Assembly (NCBI RefSeq): GCF_011516735.1
Contig: NZ_WOSX01000008.1
Coordinates: 57,424-121,423, forward strand
Length of the DNA stretch: 64,000 nucleotides
Origin: Acetobacter fallax
GTDB lineage: Bacteria; Pseudomonadota; Alphaproteobacteria; Acetobacterales; Acetobacteraceae
Reading direction: 5' to 3'
In this document: one piece after another, positions 19,650 through 29,335 of the stretch
How positions within the stretch are numbered: position 1 is the first letter of the stretch
How the letters are laid out: the number at the start of each line of letters is the position of its first letter
The notes under the pieces: model-generated
The model's input: only the letters and a program-made list of their open reading frames with translations
The model's database searches: none
What the model was told of the DNA's origin: nothing
Made by a program: the position numbers and the translations under genes

Positions 19650-19774
19650 ACGCCTCGTCTCACGACCCTGATACCGTCGCAGGCCGGGGCGTTAGTCCCA
19701 TCACCCGAAAGATCCTGAAAAGCCGCCCTCTTGTCCGGCATCACAACAGCAAGAAAACACGTCCTGGCCCCGCA

Positions 19775-20170
19775 TCACCGGACCAGCACCAGGCGTGCAA
19801 CCTGATCCCGTCGCACCAGAACCACGGCATTCTGCCGGTACAGCCGCGCCAGACGAAGTCCCCGTGCCAACGGCATCCGCGCCGCCACCAGTGGCTCTCC
19901 CCAGCGCCCCAGCCGTCCTTCACCAGCACTGAACGAAATCCCGTGCAGTTGCCCGAACAGTCGCTCCATCATCCGCGCGTTCCACCCGTCGGGATACCGC
20001 CGCCCGCCCGGATTACAGGCACTGACAAGCACAATATCCCCACGCCCGGTCACACCCGAAACCCGCTCCCCGACCCGCACCACCAGGCTACCCGCGCGAT
20101 AAACACTCAGCCGATACGCCCGCAACACCTGCGGCGTCACAGGCCTCAATCCGGTGCACATAACCGTCAC
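19775..20170 (-). CDS. DUF3293 domain protein
   Basis: A 131-residue product starting at GTG 20170, which overlaps the rodA stop as GTGA. Features of the family: YRLSVYRAGSLVVRVGERV, the VLVSACNPGGRR segment followed by DGWNARM, and GRWGEPLVAARMPLARGLRLARLY. It is the last gene of the rod-shape cluster and probably translationally coupled to rodA. Function of the family is unknown. Confidence 0.75.
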   Translation of the reverse strand: MTVMCTGLRPVTPQVLRAYRLSVYRAGSLVVRVGERVSGVTGRGDIVLVSACNPGGRRYPDGWNARMMERLFGQLHGISFSAGEGRLGRWGEPLVAARMPLARGLRLARLYRQNAVVLVRRDQVARLVLVR

Positions 20171-21357
20171 GCCTGCTCGTCCGGCTCCTCGCCAAACCGC
20201 GAGTTCCGATGCACCCACACAGACATCAGCAGGCCAAACCCCAGCATCACATTCAGCATCGCCGACCCGCCATAAGACACCAGCGGCAGCGGTACCCCAC
20301 CCACGGGGATGGCCCCCATCACCATCGACAGATTGACCAGACAGTAGAGAAAGAAATTCACCGAAATCCCCAGCGCCAGCAGCCGCCCGAAACGGTTCCG
20401 GCTGCGGATCGCCATCATCATTCCGCCCAGAATCAGAATCAGCAGCAGAACAATCACCGCCGCCCCGCCGACATAGCCCCACTCCTCGGCAATCGTCGTG
20501 AAGATAAAATCCGTCTGCTTTTCAGGCAGAAAGTTCAGTTGCCCCTGCGTCCCGTGCAGATAGCCCTGACCCCACATCCCACCCGATCCAAGCGCGATCT
20601 TCGACTGAATGATGTTGTAACCGGCGCCAAGCGGATCGCTCTCCGGATGCAGAAAGGTCGTGATCCGGGCTTTCTGATAGTCATGCAGATGCGCGTAAGC
20701 GATCTTCGCCAGCATCGGCAGAGGCAGCACCAGCAGCGCGATCTGCCAGAGCCGCATCCCGGCCGCGAAAAAGATCGCCGCCCCGATCCCGCCAATAATC
20801 ACCGCCGTCCCCAGATTGGGCTCCTTCAGCACAAGCCCGACGGGAACCAGCACCATCACCGCCGGCGGAATCAGCCACAGCGGATTGCTCATCCGCGCAT
20901 AGGAAACCCGCGAAAACCACGTCGCCAGCATCAGCGCCAGCGCCACCTTGGCATATTCCGAGGGCTGAACCTGCGTCCCCCCGATCATCACCCAGCGTTC
21001 CGCACCCTTGCCAACATGCCCGGCCCGCAACACCACAACCAGCAAGGCCAGAGAGACCACATAAAGCGGCACCGAAATCCGGACCAGCGCCTTCGGCGGC
21101 AGCATCGCCACCGTAATCATCAGCACCAGACCAAAGCCAAACCGCATCGCCTGCGGTCCCGCGAACGGCTTCGCCGACCCGCCACCCGCAGAATAAAGCG
21201 CGATATATCCAACGCCGGCGAGCCCGCAGATCAGCAGGACATATATCCAGCTCACCCGCCACAGCTTCGACAGAATGCGGAAACTCGGCTCGGCCCGCAG
21301 CAACCGCTTGCGGAAACGCCTCAACGGCTTGCGCGAGTCCAAAGCCAAACCCTCCAT
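20167..21357 (-). CDS. rodA: Peptidoglycan glycosyltransferase RodA (SEDS family)
   Basis: Polytopic membrane glycosyltransferase that polymerises lipid II for cell elongation together with PBP2. The ATG at 21357 gives 396 residues; the longer frame starts inside mrdA and is rejected. About ten membrane segments are visible. SEDS signatures: GPQAMRFGFGLVLM, ALMLATWFSR, LKEPNLGTAVII, the GYNIIQSKIALGSGGMWGQG loop and QTDFIFTTIAEEWGYVGG. It follows mrdA on the same strand, the standard order. Confidence 0.95.
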   Translation of the reverse strand: MEGLALDSRKPLRRFRKRLLRAEPSFRILSKLWRVSWIYVLLICGLAGVGYIALYSAGGGSAKPFAGPQAMRFGFGLVLMITVAMLPPKALVRISVPLYVVSLALLVVVLRAGHVGKGAERWVMIGGTQVQPSEYAKVALALMLATWFSRVSYARMSNPLWLIPPAVMVLVPVGLVLKEPNLGTAVIIGGIGAAIFFAAGMRLWQIALLVLPLPMLAKIAYAHLHDYQKARITTFLHPESDPLGAGYNIIQSKIALGSGGMWGQGYLHGTQGQLNFLPEKQTDFIFTTIAEEWGYVGGAAVIVLLLILILGGMMMAIRSRNRFGRLLALGISVNFFLYCLVNLSMVMGAIPVGGVPLPLVSYGGSAMLNVMLGFGLLMSVWVHRNSRFGEEPDEQA

Positions 21358-21463
21358 CAGAAAATCCCGCTCACAAATGCCCGCGTCCCCAGCGCAGGGC
21401 AGGGGAGATGCCCCGGGAAAGTGGCCCCCCAGGTTCCCCTCCAGGGAAAGCCCCTCCGCGAGA

Positions 21464-23374
21464 TTACCCCGCGTCCGCCACCGTCTGCCCAGGCAGCGTC
21501 CGATGATTGACCGGATCACGCAGCAATGTGTCCGTCATGATGTCCCGCGCCAGTGGCGCCGCCACATCCGCACCCGCATTGCCATGCTCAATCACCAGCG
21601 ATACCGCATAACGCGGCGCGTCATATGGCGCAAAACAGATAAACAGCGCATGCGGCCGGTACTCCCAGGGAAGCTGGGCCGAATTGAAATGCCCGCTTTC
21701 ACGCATCGCCCGTGACACACGCCGAACCTGCGCCGATCCCGTCTTGCCCGCCATCTGCACGCCAGGAATGGTCAGCTGCGCTTTTGGCGCCGTCCCGTGC
21801 TTTTCGTTAACAACCGCGAACATCCCTTCGCGGAGCGCCTGAAAATATTTCGGGTCCATCGGTATCTCAGGCGAGTGCTGCGGATCAACCTGACCACCAA
21901 TGTCACCATTCACCGCCCGGACGAGATGCGGATCAACCGCCCGCCCCGTCGCGATGCGGGATGCATAGGTCGCAAGCTGCAACGGTGTCACCTGAACGAA
22001 ACCCTGCCCGATGCCACTCACCACCGTGTCACCACCATTCCAGTGATGCTTATGCTTCTGTCGCCATTCCGGCGTCGGAATCAGCCCCGGTCGCTGATGC
22101 GGCAGCTCAATCCCGAGATCCGTGCCCAGACCCAGCGCATGAGACGCCTCGGCAATCCGGTCCATCCCGATCCGCAACGCCGCCTCATAGAAATACACGT
22201 CGCAGGAATATTTCAGCGCCAGATGCAGATCGACCGACCCATGCCCATGCTTCGCCCAGCAATGGAACCGCGCCCCGCCAAGATCGAAATGCCCCGGACA
22301 GAAAAACCGGTCCGTCGCTGAAATCAGCCCGGAATTCAGCGCCGCCATCGCCACCGCCGGCTTGAACGTCGATCCCGGCGGATAAACACCCGCCACCGTC
22401 TTGTCGATCAGCGGCGTCCGCTGGTCATTCGTCCACTCCGCCCACTGCGCCCGGCTCACACCGCTGTCAAACAGCGACGGGTCGAAAGACGGCGTGCTGC
22501 ACATCGCCAGCACCTCGCCGTTGCGACAGTCCATCACAACAGCCGAGGCCGCCATATCCCCGATCCGGTTCTGGATCGTCTGCTGCAAACCAACGTCCAG
22601 CGTCAGCCCGATCTCGTCACCCGGCGTGCCCTCCTGGCGATCCAGCTCCGCCATCACACGCCCGACCGCGTTGACCTCCATCTCAACAGATCCGGCCTGC
22701 CCGCGCAGCAGCACGTCCTGACTCTGCTCAAGCCCCGCACGCCCGATCCGCATCCCAGGCAGCGCCAGCAAGGTCGATTTCGCGACATCCTGCTCATTCG
22801 ACGGCGCCACATAGCCCACCGAATGCGCCAGCAACGGCCCGAACGGATAAGACCGCGTCGTGCCCACATCAATCAGCACACCAGGAAGAGACGGGGCGTT
22901 CACCTCAATCCGCGCCATCTCGTCCCAGGACAGAAACTCACGCAGCATTACCGGAACAAACTTCCGCTTGTGACGGATCTCCCGCCCCAGCCGCGAGCGG
23001 TCCCGGTCATCCAGCGGAACAATCGCCGAAAACCGCTCGATCGTCCCCTGCACATCCGTCGTTTCTTCCGGCAGCAGCAACGCCCGCCAGTTCGTCTTGT
23101 TCGCCGCCACCACCACGCCGAACCGATCGACAATCAGCCCGCGTGGGGGCGCCAGCAGACGTTTGCTCGTCCGGTTCCGATCCGCCAGCTTCGCAAAATG
23201 ATCGCCATTGCTGATCTGCAGATCATAAAGCCGCCGCCCCAGAGTGCCCAGCGCTGCCGTCTGCACAGCCATCAGCAGAAGCGCCCGCCGCGTAAAGACG
23301 CCGCGTCCGGGGTCTTTCTGCTCCCGCGCGGGCATCAGCCGCCTGATCTTTTCCCTTTTGCGACGGAACCGCAT
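21464..23374 (-). CDS. mrdA: Penicillin-binding protein 2 (elongation transpeptidase)
   Basis: Transpeptidase of the elongasome. It has 636 residues from ATG 23374; ATG 23410 is an alternative. A basic N-terminus leads into a single membrane segment (RRALLLMAVQTAALGTLG), then the PBP dimer domain with PPRGLIVDRFGVVVAANK and the transpeptidase domain with PPGSTFKPAV (SxxK), YSCDVYFYE (SxD in place of SxN) and AGKTGSAQVR (KTG). The start codon overlaps the stop of a possible 42-codon ORF. It is followed by rodA. Confidence 0.95.
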   Translation of the reverse strand: MRFRRKREKIRRLMPAREQKDPGRGVFTRRALLLMAVQTAALGTLGRRLYDLQISNGDHFAKLADRNRTSKRLLAPPRGLIVDRFGVVVAANKTNWRALLLPEETTDVQGTIERFSAIVPLDDRDRSRLGREIRHKRKFVPVMLREFLSWDEMARIEVNAPSLPGVLIDVGTTRSYPFGPLLAHSVGYVAPSNEQDVAKSTLLALPGMRIGRAGLEQSQDVLLRGQAGSVEMEVNAVGRVMAELDRQEGTPGDEIGLTLDVGLQQTIQNRIGDMAASAVVMDCRNGEVLAMCSTPSFDPSLFDSGVSRAQWAEWTNDQRTPLIDKTVAGVYPPGSTFKPAVAMAALNSGLISATDRFFCPGHFDLGGARFHCWAKHGHGSVDLHLALKYSCDVYFYEAALRIGMDRIAEASHALGLGTDLGIELPHQRPGLIPTPEWRQKHKHHWNGGDTVVSGIGQGFVQVTPLQLATYASRIATGRAVDPHLVRAVNGDIGGQVDPQHSPEIPMDPKYFQALREGMFAVVNEKHGTAPKAQLTIPGVQMAGKTGSAQVRRVSRAMRESGHFNSAQLPWEYRPHALFICFAPYDAPRYAVSLVIEHGNAGADVAAPLARDIMTDTLLRDPVNHRTLPGQTVADAG

Positions 23375-23502
23375 CAGCCCCGCATCCCCGTCCGCACGGC
23401 GCCACGGCATCCCGCTGCCCGATCCGTCATCAGCCCCTGCCGCGTCCGCGCCGCCACACCCTGAGCCCGGATACGCCGGCCACTGTCGAAAGACCCGCTC
23501 AT
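23374..23502 (-). CDS. Candidate 42-residue ORF linking mreD and mrdA
   Basis: This frame starts with an ATG that overlaps the mreD stop (ATGA) and ends with a TGA that overlaps the mrdA start (TGATG), so it bridges a 124-base gap exactly. The product is arginine-rich (starts MSGSFDSGRRIRAQG) and resembles nothing I know. It may be a coupling peptide that carries ribosomes from mreD to mrdA. GC-rich DNA also leaves such frames open by chance. Confidence 0.3.
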   Translation of the reverse strand: MSGSFDSGRRIRAQGVAARTRQGLMTDRAAGCRGAVRTGMRG

Positions 23503-24065
23503 GACTGCGGCTCCGGGTTCGAAATCCGCCGGTGCGCCCACGTCCCGGCAGCCGCCAGCGGAGGATAAATACCCACCGCCAGCAGAACCTCGAACACCGT
23601 CGGCGCCATCGGCATCGCATTCAGCGACAAGACGGAAATCAGCAGCCACAACAACCAGCACGCTGCCGTCGCAAGCACCGAAAACACCACCCAGACCATC
23701 AGAAAGCTTAGCCCCATCAGGCCAAAGCGCGTATGGGCCGCAATCCCGTGCAGAAGCAGAAGCACAAACGCATCCACTCCCGGCGGCGCAAAGCCGATCA
23801 GGTCCATCAGCAATCCGACCAGAAACACCACCGGCGCGGACATCGAGGCCGGTCGCCACACAGACCAGAAAAACACCGACGCCATCACCAGCCCTGGCAA
23901 CAGCGCCGTCGCGCCAGGAATTCCGCTCGGCGCCGCCAGAATCACAATCACCAGCGCCGTTACGCCACCCGGCAGCAGCCGGCGCGCCAGCCGGTCGAGC
24001 CGCTGCGCCAGCGCAGGCCCGGAGGACTGGTCCGGACGCCAGTGGGAATAAGGATCGACAGACAT
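23499..24065 (-). CDS. mreD: Rod-shape-determining protein MreD
   Basis: Small polytopic inner-membrane partner of MreC in the elongation machinery. It has 188 residues with five to six hydrophobic segments (ALVIVILAAPSGIPGATALL, VVFLVGLLMDLIGFAPPG, WVVFSVLATAACWLLWLLIS, and a final PTVFEVLLAVGIYPPLAAA). The GLLMDLIGFAPPG segment is characteristic. The start lies 12 bases after the mreC stop. Confidence 0.93.
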   Translation of the reverse strand: MSVDPYSHWRPDQSSGPALAQRLDRLARRLLPGGVTALVIVILAAPSGIPGATALLPGLVMASVFFWSVWRPASMSAPVVFLVGLLMDLIGFAPPGVDAFVLLLLHGIAAHTRFGLMGLSFLMVWVVFSVLATAACWLLWLLISVLSLNAMPMAPTVFEVLLAVGIYPPLAAAGTWAHRRISNPEPQS

Positions 24066-24077
24066 CAGAATGCTTTC

Positions 24078-25208
24078 TCACCCGCGACCCGGAACAGGCT
24101 GCGCGATCGCCGGTGTTCCTCCCGGTGTTCCTCCGGCGGAACCCTCATCAGACATCCCGGATTGCCCGTCGCCATCCTCCCGCTTTTTATCCGCGTCTCC
24201 GTTTGTCCCTTCGGAAGCCGAAGGGGACTGCCCTTTCCCGTTCCCGCCGTTCGCCCCCGATGACATATGCCCGCTAATGCCATCCACAACGCCCCCCAGC
24301 GTCATCCCGTCCATCGGATTGCCACGCCCCGACGCCGCATCCGGCATACGAAGCGGCGCGACGGGCACGCGTCCCGGCGCATCCGGCGAGTCGATCGTCC
24401 CGGAGTCGAAATCGAACACCCGCAGCAGTGTCAGGTGATCAAGGCGCGCATAAGGCACAACCGCCGGCGTCGACGCCCGGACGTAGTGAACCGTCCCCAC
24501 CGGCAGGCCCGCCGGCAGCAGCTCGGCCTGCCCGGATGTCACCACGCGCTCGCCCTCGATCGGATGATTGTCCTGCGCATAATACATAAGGCGCGGTATC
24601 ATGGAATTATCGCCCGCCATGATCGCGGTGCCATGACTCGTCTCCAGCGTGACCGGAATCCGGCTGGCCACATCGTCAATCAGCAGAATCCGGGCCGAAT
24701 GAACTCCGGTCTCCGTCACGCGCCCGACAAATCCGCTCGCCGCCAGCGCCACATTGCCCACCCGCACACCGCTCTGAGGCCCGGCCCCGATCAGCACCGC
24801 ATGCGAATACAGCCCCCCCACATCCCCCACGACCCGACCCGTCACAAAGGACGGCACCGGATCAGGCATCCAGTGCAGGTTGGTTTTCAGAGTCTGGTTT
24901 TCCTCGGTCAGAGAGACAGCAACATCATACCAGCCGCGCAGAGTTTCGTTCTCACTCCGCAGCCGCGCATTCTCCTGCGCCAGATGCCCGATGCCGCGCA
25001 ACTCCGACAGCGCCGCCGAAAGCTGCTCGCCCGGCTCCGCGATCACCGCCCAGACCGGCGACAGAACATCCGCCACCGCCATCCGTGCCGCATTCGTCAG
25101 CCGCTGATTCGCCCAGCCCAGCAGAATCGTCGCAATGGAAAGCAGCAGCATCGCAGGCAGCCAGACCCGCTCCAGGGCCTGCCGGATCTGAATCGAAACA
25201 GGAATCAC
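24078..25208 (-). CDS. mreC: Rod-shape-determining protein MreC with a low-complexity C-terminal tail
   Basis: Bitopic protein that links MreB to periplasmic wall enzymes. One membrane segment lies at about 16-32, then a coiled coil at about 60-95 (LAQENARLRSENETLRG), then the beta-barrel domain with VSLTEENQTLK, TGRVVGDVGG and GVRVGNVALAASGFVGRVTE. The fold ends near residue 285. The last 90 residues, rich in Gly, Ser, Asp and Pro, are an addition not seen in typical MreC. Confidence 0.94.
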   Translation of the reverse strand: MIPVSIQIRQALERVWLPAMLLLSIATILLGWANQRLTNAARMAVADVLSPVWAVIAEPGEQLSAALSELRGIGHLAQENARLRSENETLRGWYDVAVSLTEENQTLKTNLHWMPDPVPSFVTGRVVGDVGGLYSHAVLIGAGPQSGVRVGNVALAASGFVGRVTETGVHSARILLIDDVASRIPVTLETSHGTAIMAGDNSMIPRLMYYAQDNHPIEGERVVTSGQAELLPAGLPVGTVHYVRASTPAVVPYARLDHLTLLRVFDFDSGTIDSPDAPGRVPVAPLRMPDAASGRGNPMDGMTLGGVVDGISGHMSSGANGGNGKGQSPSASEGTNGDADKKREDGDGQSGMSDEGSAGGTPGGTPAIAQPVPGRG

Positions 25209-25518
25209 GCAGCGCGCCCCCGTTCGCAGACAGACGCAAAAACAGCAGGAGAAAAAGCAGGGGAAGTGAGGGGAGCACAGACCAGGCCGGAGATCATGCC
25301 GAAACCAGCAGCCCTGCCAGCCGCTCGTCTCATTCCGGCACCCAGGCCCGTTCTCATGGCGTCATCCTCAAACCGGGAGAGTCCGCGTCGTGCCGGACCT
25401 CCCGTTGTTCCGGCTCACGCCGTCCTCATACTGGCCCCTGAAAATTGAGGCAAAGTTCTCAGGCAGAAAGTAACGGTATATTGCCAAAGAAAGTCACCGA
25501 ATGCATTGATCTTTTTCG
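25209..25518. other. Gap between mreC and mreB, nothing recognised
   Basis: 310 bases between two genes on the same strand. It holds no plausible reading frame and no strong hairpin. The AT-rich end near mreB (25440-25515) might hold a processing or termination site. Confidence 0.4.
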
Positions 25519-27083
<1,565 letters not shown>

Positions 27084-27398
27084 ATGCTGTCAGACGTATC
27101 CCGGACCCATGCCACGCCGCGCCGCCTTTCCTCCGCCACGCCGCGTCTCATGCTGGCAATCGGCTTTCTCCCGGTATTGCTGCTCGCAGGGTGCGGCAGT
27201 CCCTATAACGCAGGCTCCCGTGCCGGCAGCGGCGCTCTGATCGGAGCAGGCGGAGGCGCCGCCATCGGAGCTATCGCAGGCGGTGGCGGGGGAGCCGCGA
27301 TCGGCGCCCTCGCGGGAGGTGCCACCGGAGCTGCCGTCGGCGCCGCGACCACACCCAGCCGTCCCGCAAGCCGAAGCGGAGTACGCAACGGATATTAA
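27084..27398 (+). CDS. Glycine-zipper lipoprotein, paralogue 1
   Basis: 104 residues from ATG 27084. The signal peptide ends in a lipobox, LLAGC. The mature part starts GCGSPYNAGSRAGSGALIGA and continues with a Gly/Ala zipper (GGGAAIGAIAGGGGGAAIGA) that should insert in a membrane and self-associate, like the YMGG/OmpA-linked glycine zippers. A short basic tail follows. It is clearly paralogous to the gene at 28008. The function is not known; outer-membrane lipoproteins of this kind are often envelope-stress related. Confidence 0.8.
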   Translation: MLSDVSRTHATPRRLSSATPRLMLAIGFLPVLLLAGCGSPYNAGSRAGSGALIGAGGGAAIGAIAGGGGGAAIGALAGGATGAAVGAATTPSRPASRSGVRNGY

Positions 27399-27430
27399 CA
27401 CCCGCAGCAGTGAAGGCTGACCTGTAGATG

Positions 27431-27490
27431 AGAGAATCCGGGCTCGCCCGGACCCGGCAGGGACCACAAACCCCTGCACTCCGGTTTGCT
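27431..27490. repeat. Dispersed intergenic repeat, copy 2
   Basis: It contains CCGGGCTCGCCCGGACCCGG, then CAGGGACCACAAACCCCTGC and CTCCGGTTTGCTG. It has the same block order as the copies at 32.5, 44.7 and 62.2 kb, and lies right after the first glycine-zipper gene. Confidence 0.65.
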
Positions 27491-27540
27491 GACAGATAAA
27501 CGGTTTGCAAAAGCTCTGTTGTCATTAAGTGCTGGCTCCT

Positions 27541-27655
27541 TCTCAGGGCTTTGCCCTGGAACCCACCAAAGGCCACAGACCTTTGGAAACCATTTTATTA
27601 TTAATCAATAGGGGTGCAGGGGCCTGCGGTCCCTGCCGGGTTCCAGGCTCATATC
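27541..27655. repeat. Dispersed intergenic repeat, copy 3, two units facing each other
   Basis: The left unit reads CAGGGCTTTGCCCTGGAACC with AAAGGCCACAGACCTTTGG. The right unit, GGGGTGCAGGGGCCTGCGG then TCCCTGCCGGGTTCCAGG, is the reverse complement of the usual unit. The head-to-head arrangement recalls composite REP elements. Confidence 0.65.
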
Positions 27656-27914
27656 CGGCCAGCATCACGCAGGTCGTAAGGCCAGACCCTCTGGTATTTA
27701 AGGTATCCGTCAGATCTACCTGCCCGCCGTCGCCTCAGGCGCCGGAAAAAGAACCAACCACATTCCGTAACCGTAGCGGACATTTTTCCGCCATGTCCCC
27801 GTGACCATAAACCACGCACGGCCCCCTCCCGCGAACCGGAGAGGACGCCCATATCAATCCCGGACCCTGTTCAGATGAACAGGTAAAGACGCCTGAAAAA
27901 CAAGGAGTTTACGG

Positions 27915-27936
27915 ACCATCAGCCTGTGCCGATGGT
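27915..27936. repeat. Small inverted repeat upstream of the second glycine-zipper gene
   Basis: ACCATC at 27915-27920 and GATGGT at 27931-27936 flank a ten-base loop. It lies next to the stronger hairpin at 27946-27977. Confidence 0.4.
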
Positions 27937-27945
27937 TCATGCTCC

Positions 27946-27977
27946 GGCGACAGAACCGGCGCTCCGGCTCTGTCGCC
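27946..27977 (+). promoter_or_regulatory. Strong hairpin in the probable 5' leader of the second glycine-zipper gene
   Basis: GGCGACAGA at 27946-27954 pairs with TCTGTCGCC at 27969-27977; inner bases CCGG/CCGG extend the stem. It ends 30 bases before the ATG at 28008, so it could form in the mRNA leader or act as an attenuator. No known riboswitch is recognised. Confidence 0.4.
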
Positions 27978-28007
27978 AGCCGATGACAGACCTGATACGG
28001 TGACCCT

Positions 28008-28478
28008 ATGAAGCTTTCGCCCCGACACGCTCCCGCCTTCGCAGCCCTCGGGCTGCTGACTCTCCTTTCAGGATGTGGCGATCCCTACAATCCGGGCACC
28101 CGTGCCGGCAGCGGCGCTCTGATCGGCGGCGGCACCGGTGCCGCCATCGGTGCCCTCGCAGGCGGTGGACGGGGCGCCGCCATCGGCGCTCTCGCCGGTG
28201 GCCTCCTCGGAGCCGGAACCGGCGCCCTGACAACACCCGCCCGCCCGGCTCAGGGCTATAACGGTTACCCGCAGGGAAATTACTATCAGGGCAATTACCC
28301 TCAGGGAAATTATCCGCAAGGCAACTATCAGCAGGGAAATTACCAGCAGGGCAACGTCCCGCAGCGCATGCCCGTCTGCTCACAGCAGGGCCAGACAAAC
28401 TGCTACCCGCCAGGCTACACCCAGCAGGGAAACTATTATCCGCAGCAACAGTCGCAGCAGGGTTATCAGGGCTACTGA
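28008..28478 (+). CDS. Glycine-zipper lipoprotein, paralogue 2, with QGNY repeats
   Basis: 156 residues. The signal peptide ends in a lipobox (LLSGC). The mature N-terminus GCGDPYNPGTRAGSGALIGG and the Gly/Ala zipper closely match paralogue 1. It differs by a C-terminal half made of YPQGN/YQQGN-type pentapeptides (about residues 86-118) and a Gln/Tyr-rich tail, probably disordered and able to stick to polymers or to itself. The repeat is also visible in DNA as 15-base units (about 28262-28355). It most likely arose by local duplication. Confidence 0.8.
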   Translation: MKLSPRHAPAFAALGLLTLLSGCGDPYNPGTRAGSGALIGGGTGAAIGALAGGGRGAAIGALAGGLLGAGTGALTTPARPAQGYNGYPQGNYYQGNYPQGNYPQGNYQQGNYQQGNVPQRMPVCSQQGQTNCYPPGYTQQGNYYPQQQSQQGYQGY

Positions 28479-28531
28479 TCCCTCATACCTGGTTACAGCC
28501 GGCCTGGTTGCAGCCGGGAAACTTCGGCCCC

Positions 28532-28551
28532 ACGCCCGCCACGGCGGGCGT
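28532..28551 (+). terminator. Possible terminator hairpin after paralogue 2
   Basis: ACGCCCGCC at 28532-28540 and GGCGGGCGT at 28543-28551 form a perfect nine-base stem with a tight loop. There is no U-run, so it may only partly terminate before rplY. Confidence 0.45.
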
Positions 28552-28654
28552 CACGACTTCCTGATTGCCTCTGCCGCCCTTTTCCGCTAAAGAGCCCGCC
28601 TTCGCGCCGGCACCCCTGGAGGCTGGCGCGCATTCGTATTTCAGGAGCTTTAAC

Positions 28655-29281
28655 GTGGCTAAAATTAACCCGATCGAAGCGTCACTGCGCGCGAAGGCTG
28701 GTAAGGGGGCAGCGCGCGCAACCCGACGCGGCGGACTCGTGCCGGCCGTAGTCTACGGCGCAGGCAAGGACGCAACCCTCATCGCGCTCGACCCGCGCAT
28801 CATCACGCGCGAACTGACGAAGTCCGGCTGGCGCTCGCGCGTCTACGAAATCAAGGCGGAAGGTGTCACTGAGCGTGCTCTGCTGCGTGATATCCAGTTC
28901 CATCCGGTCAGCGATGCGCCGATCCATGTGGATTTCCAGCGCCTCAAGGCCGGCGAACGCATCCATGTGGAGATCTCGGTGCACATCGCGGGTGAAGATG
29001 CTTCCCCGGGAATCAAGCGCGGTGGTGTTCTGAACGTCGTCCGTCACACGGTCGAAGTCACAGCCGACCCGGAAAGCATCCCTGAATTCTTCACGGCCGA
29101 TGTGTCCGCCCTCGACATCCATGACAATGTTCGCTGGGATGACCTGAAGGGCACGGAGAAAGTCACCCCCGTGCTGCAGACCCCGAATTTCGTCATCGTC
29201 ACGGTTGCCGCGCCAACTGTGGACGTTGAGGAAACAGAGACGACCGACGAAGCCATCGTCGCAGCAGTCGCAGAGAAGTAA
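28655..29281 (+). CDS. rplY: 50S ribosomal protein L25/general stress protein Ctc
   Basis: Binds 5S rRNA. It has 208 residues from GTG 28655, with AGGAG eight bases upstream; this start gives [20 protein letters not shown], the usual L25 beginning. The N-terminal L25 domain (about 1-95) contains [11 protein letters not shown] and [16 protein letters not shown]. The C-terminal TL5 domain follows (about 100-190), and the acidic Glu/Thr/Val-rich tail is normal for the Ctc form. Codon choice is more optimised than in its neighbours. It leads the rplY-pth-ychF cluster. Confidence 0.95.
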   Translation: MAKINPIEASLRAKAGKGAARATRRGGLVPAVVYGAGKDATLIALDPRIITRELTKSGWRSRVYEIKAEGVTERALLRDIQFHPVSDAPIHVDFQRLKAGERIHVEISVHIAGEDASPGIKRGGVLNVVRHTVEVTADPESIPEFFTADVSALDIHDNVRWDDLKGTEKVTPVLQTPNFVIVTVAAPTVDVEETETTDEAIVAAVAEK

Positions 29282-29335
29282 GGAGGCCCGACAGTTCGGG
29301 GAACTCCGGTTCTCCGGACTTTGGGACAGACAGCC

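Noticed and set aside
28532..28551. Strong intrinsic terminator before rplY
   Set aside because: The hairpin is excellent but no U-tract follows, so it is listed only as a possible terminator.
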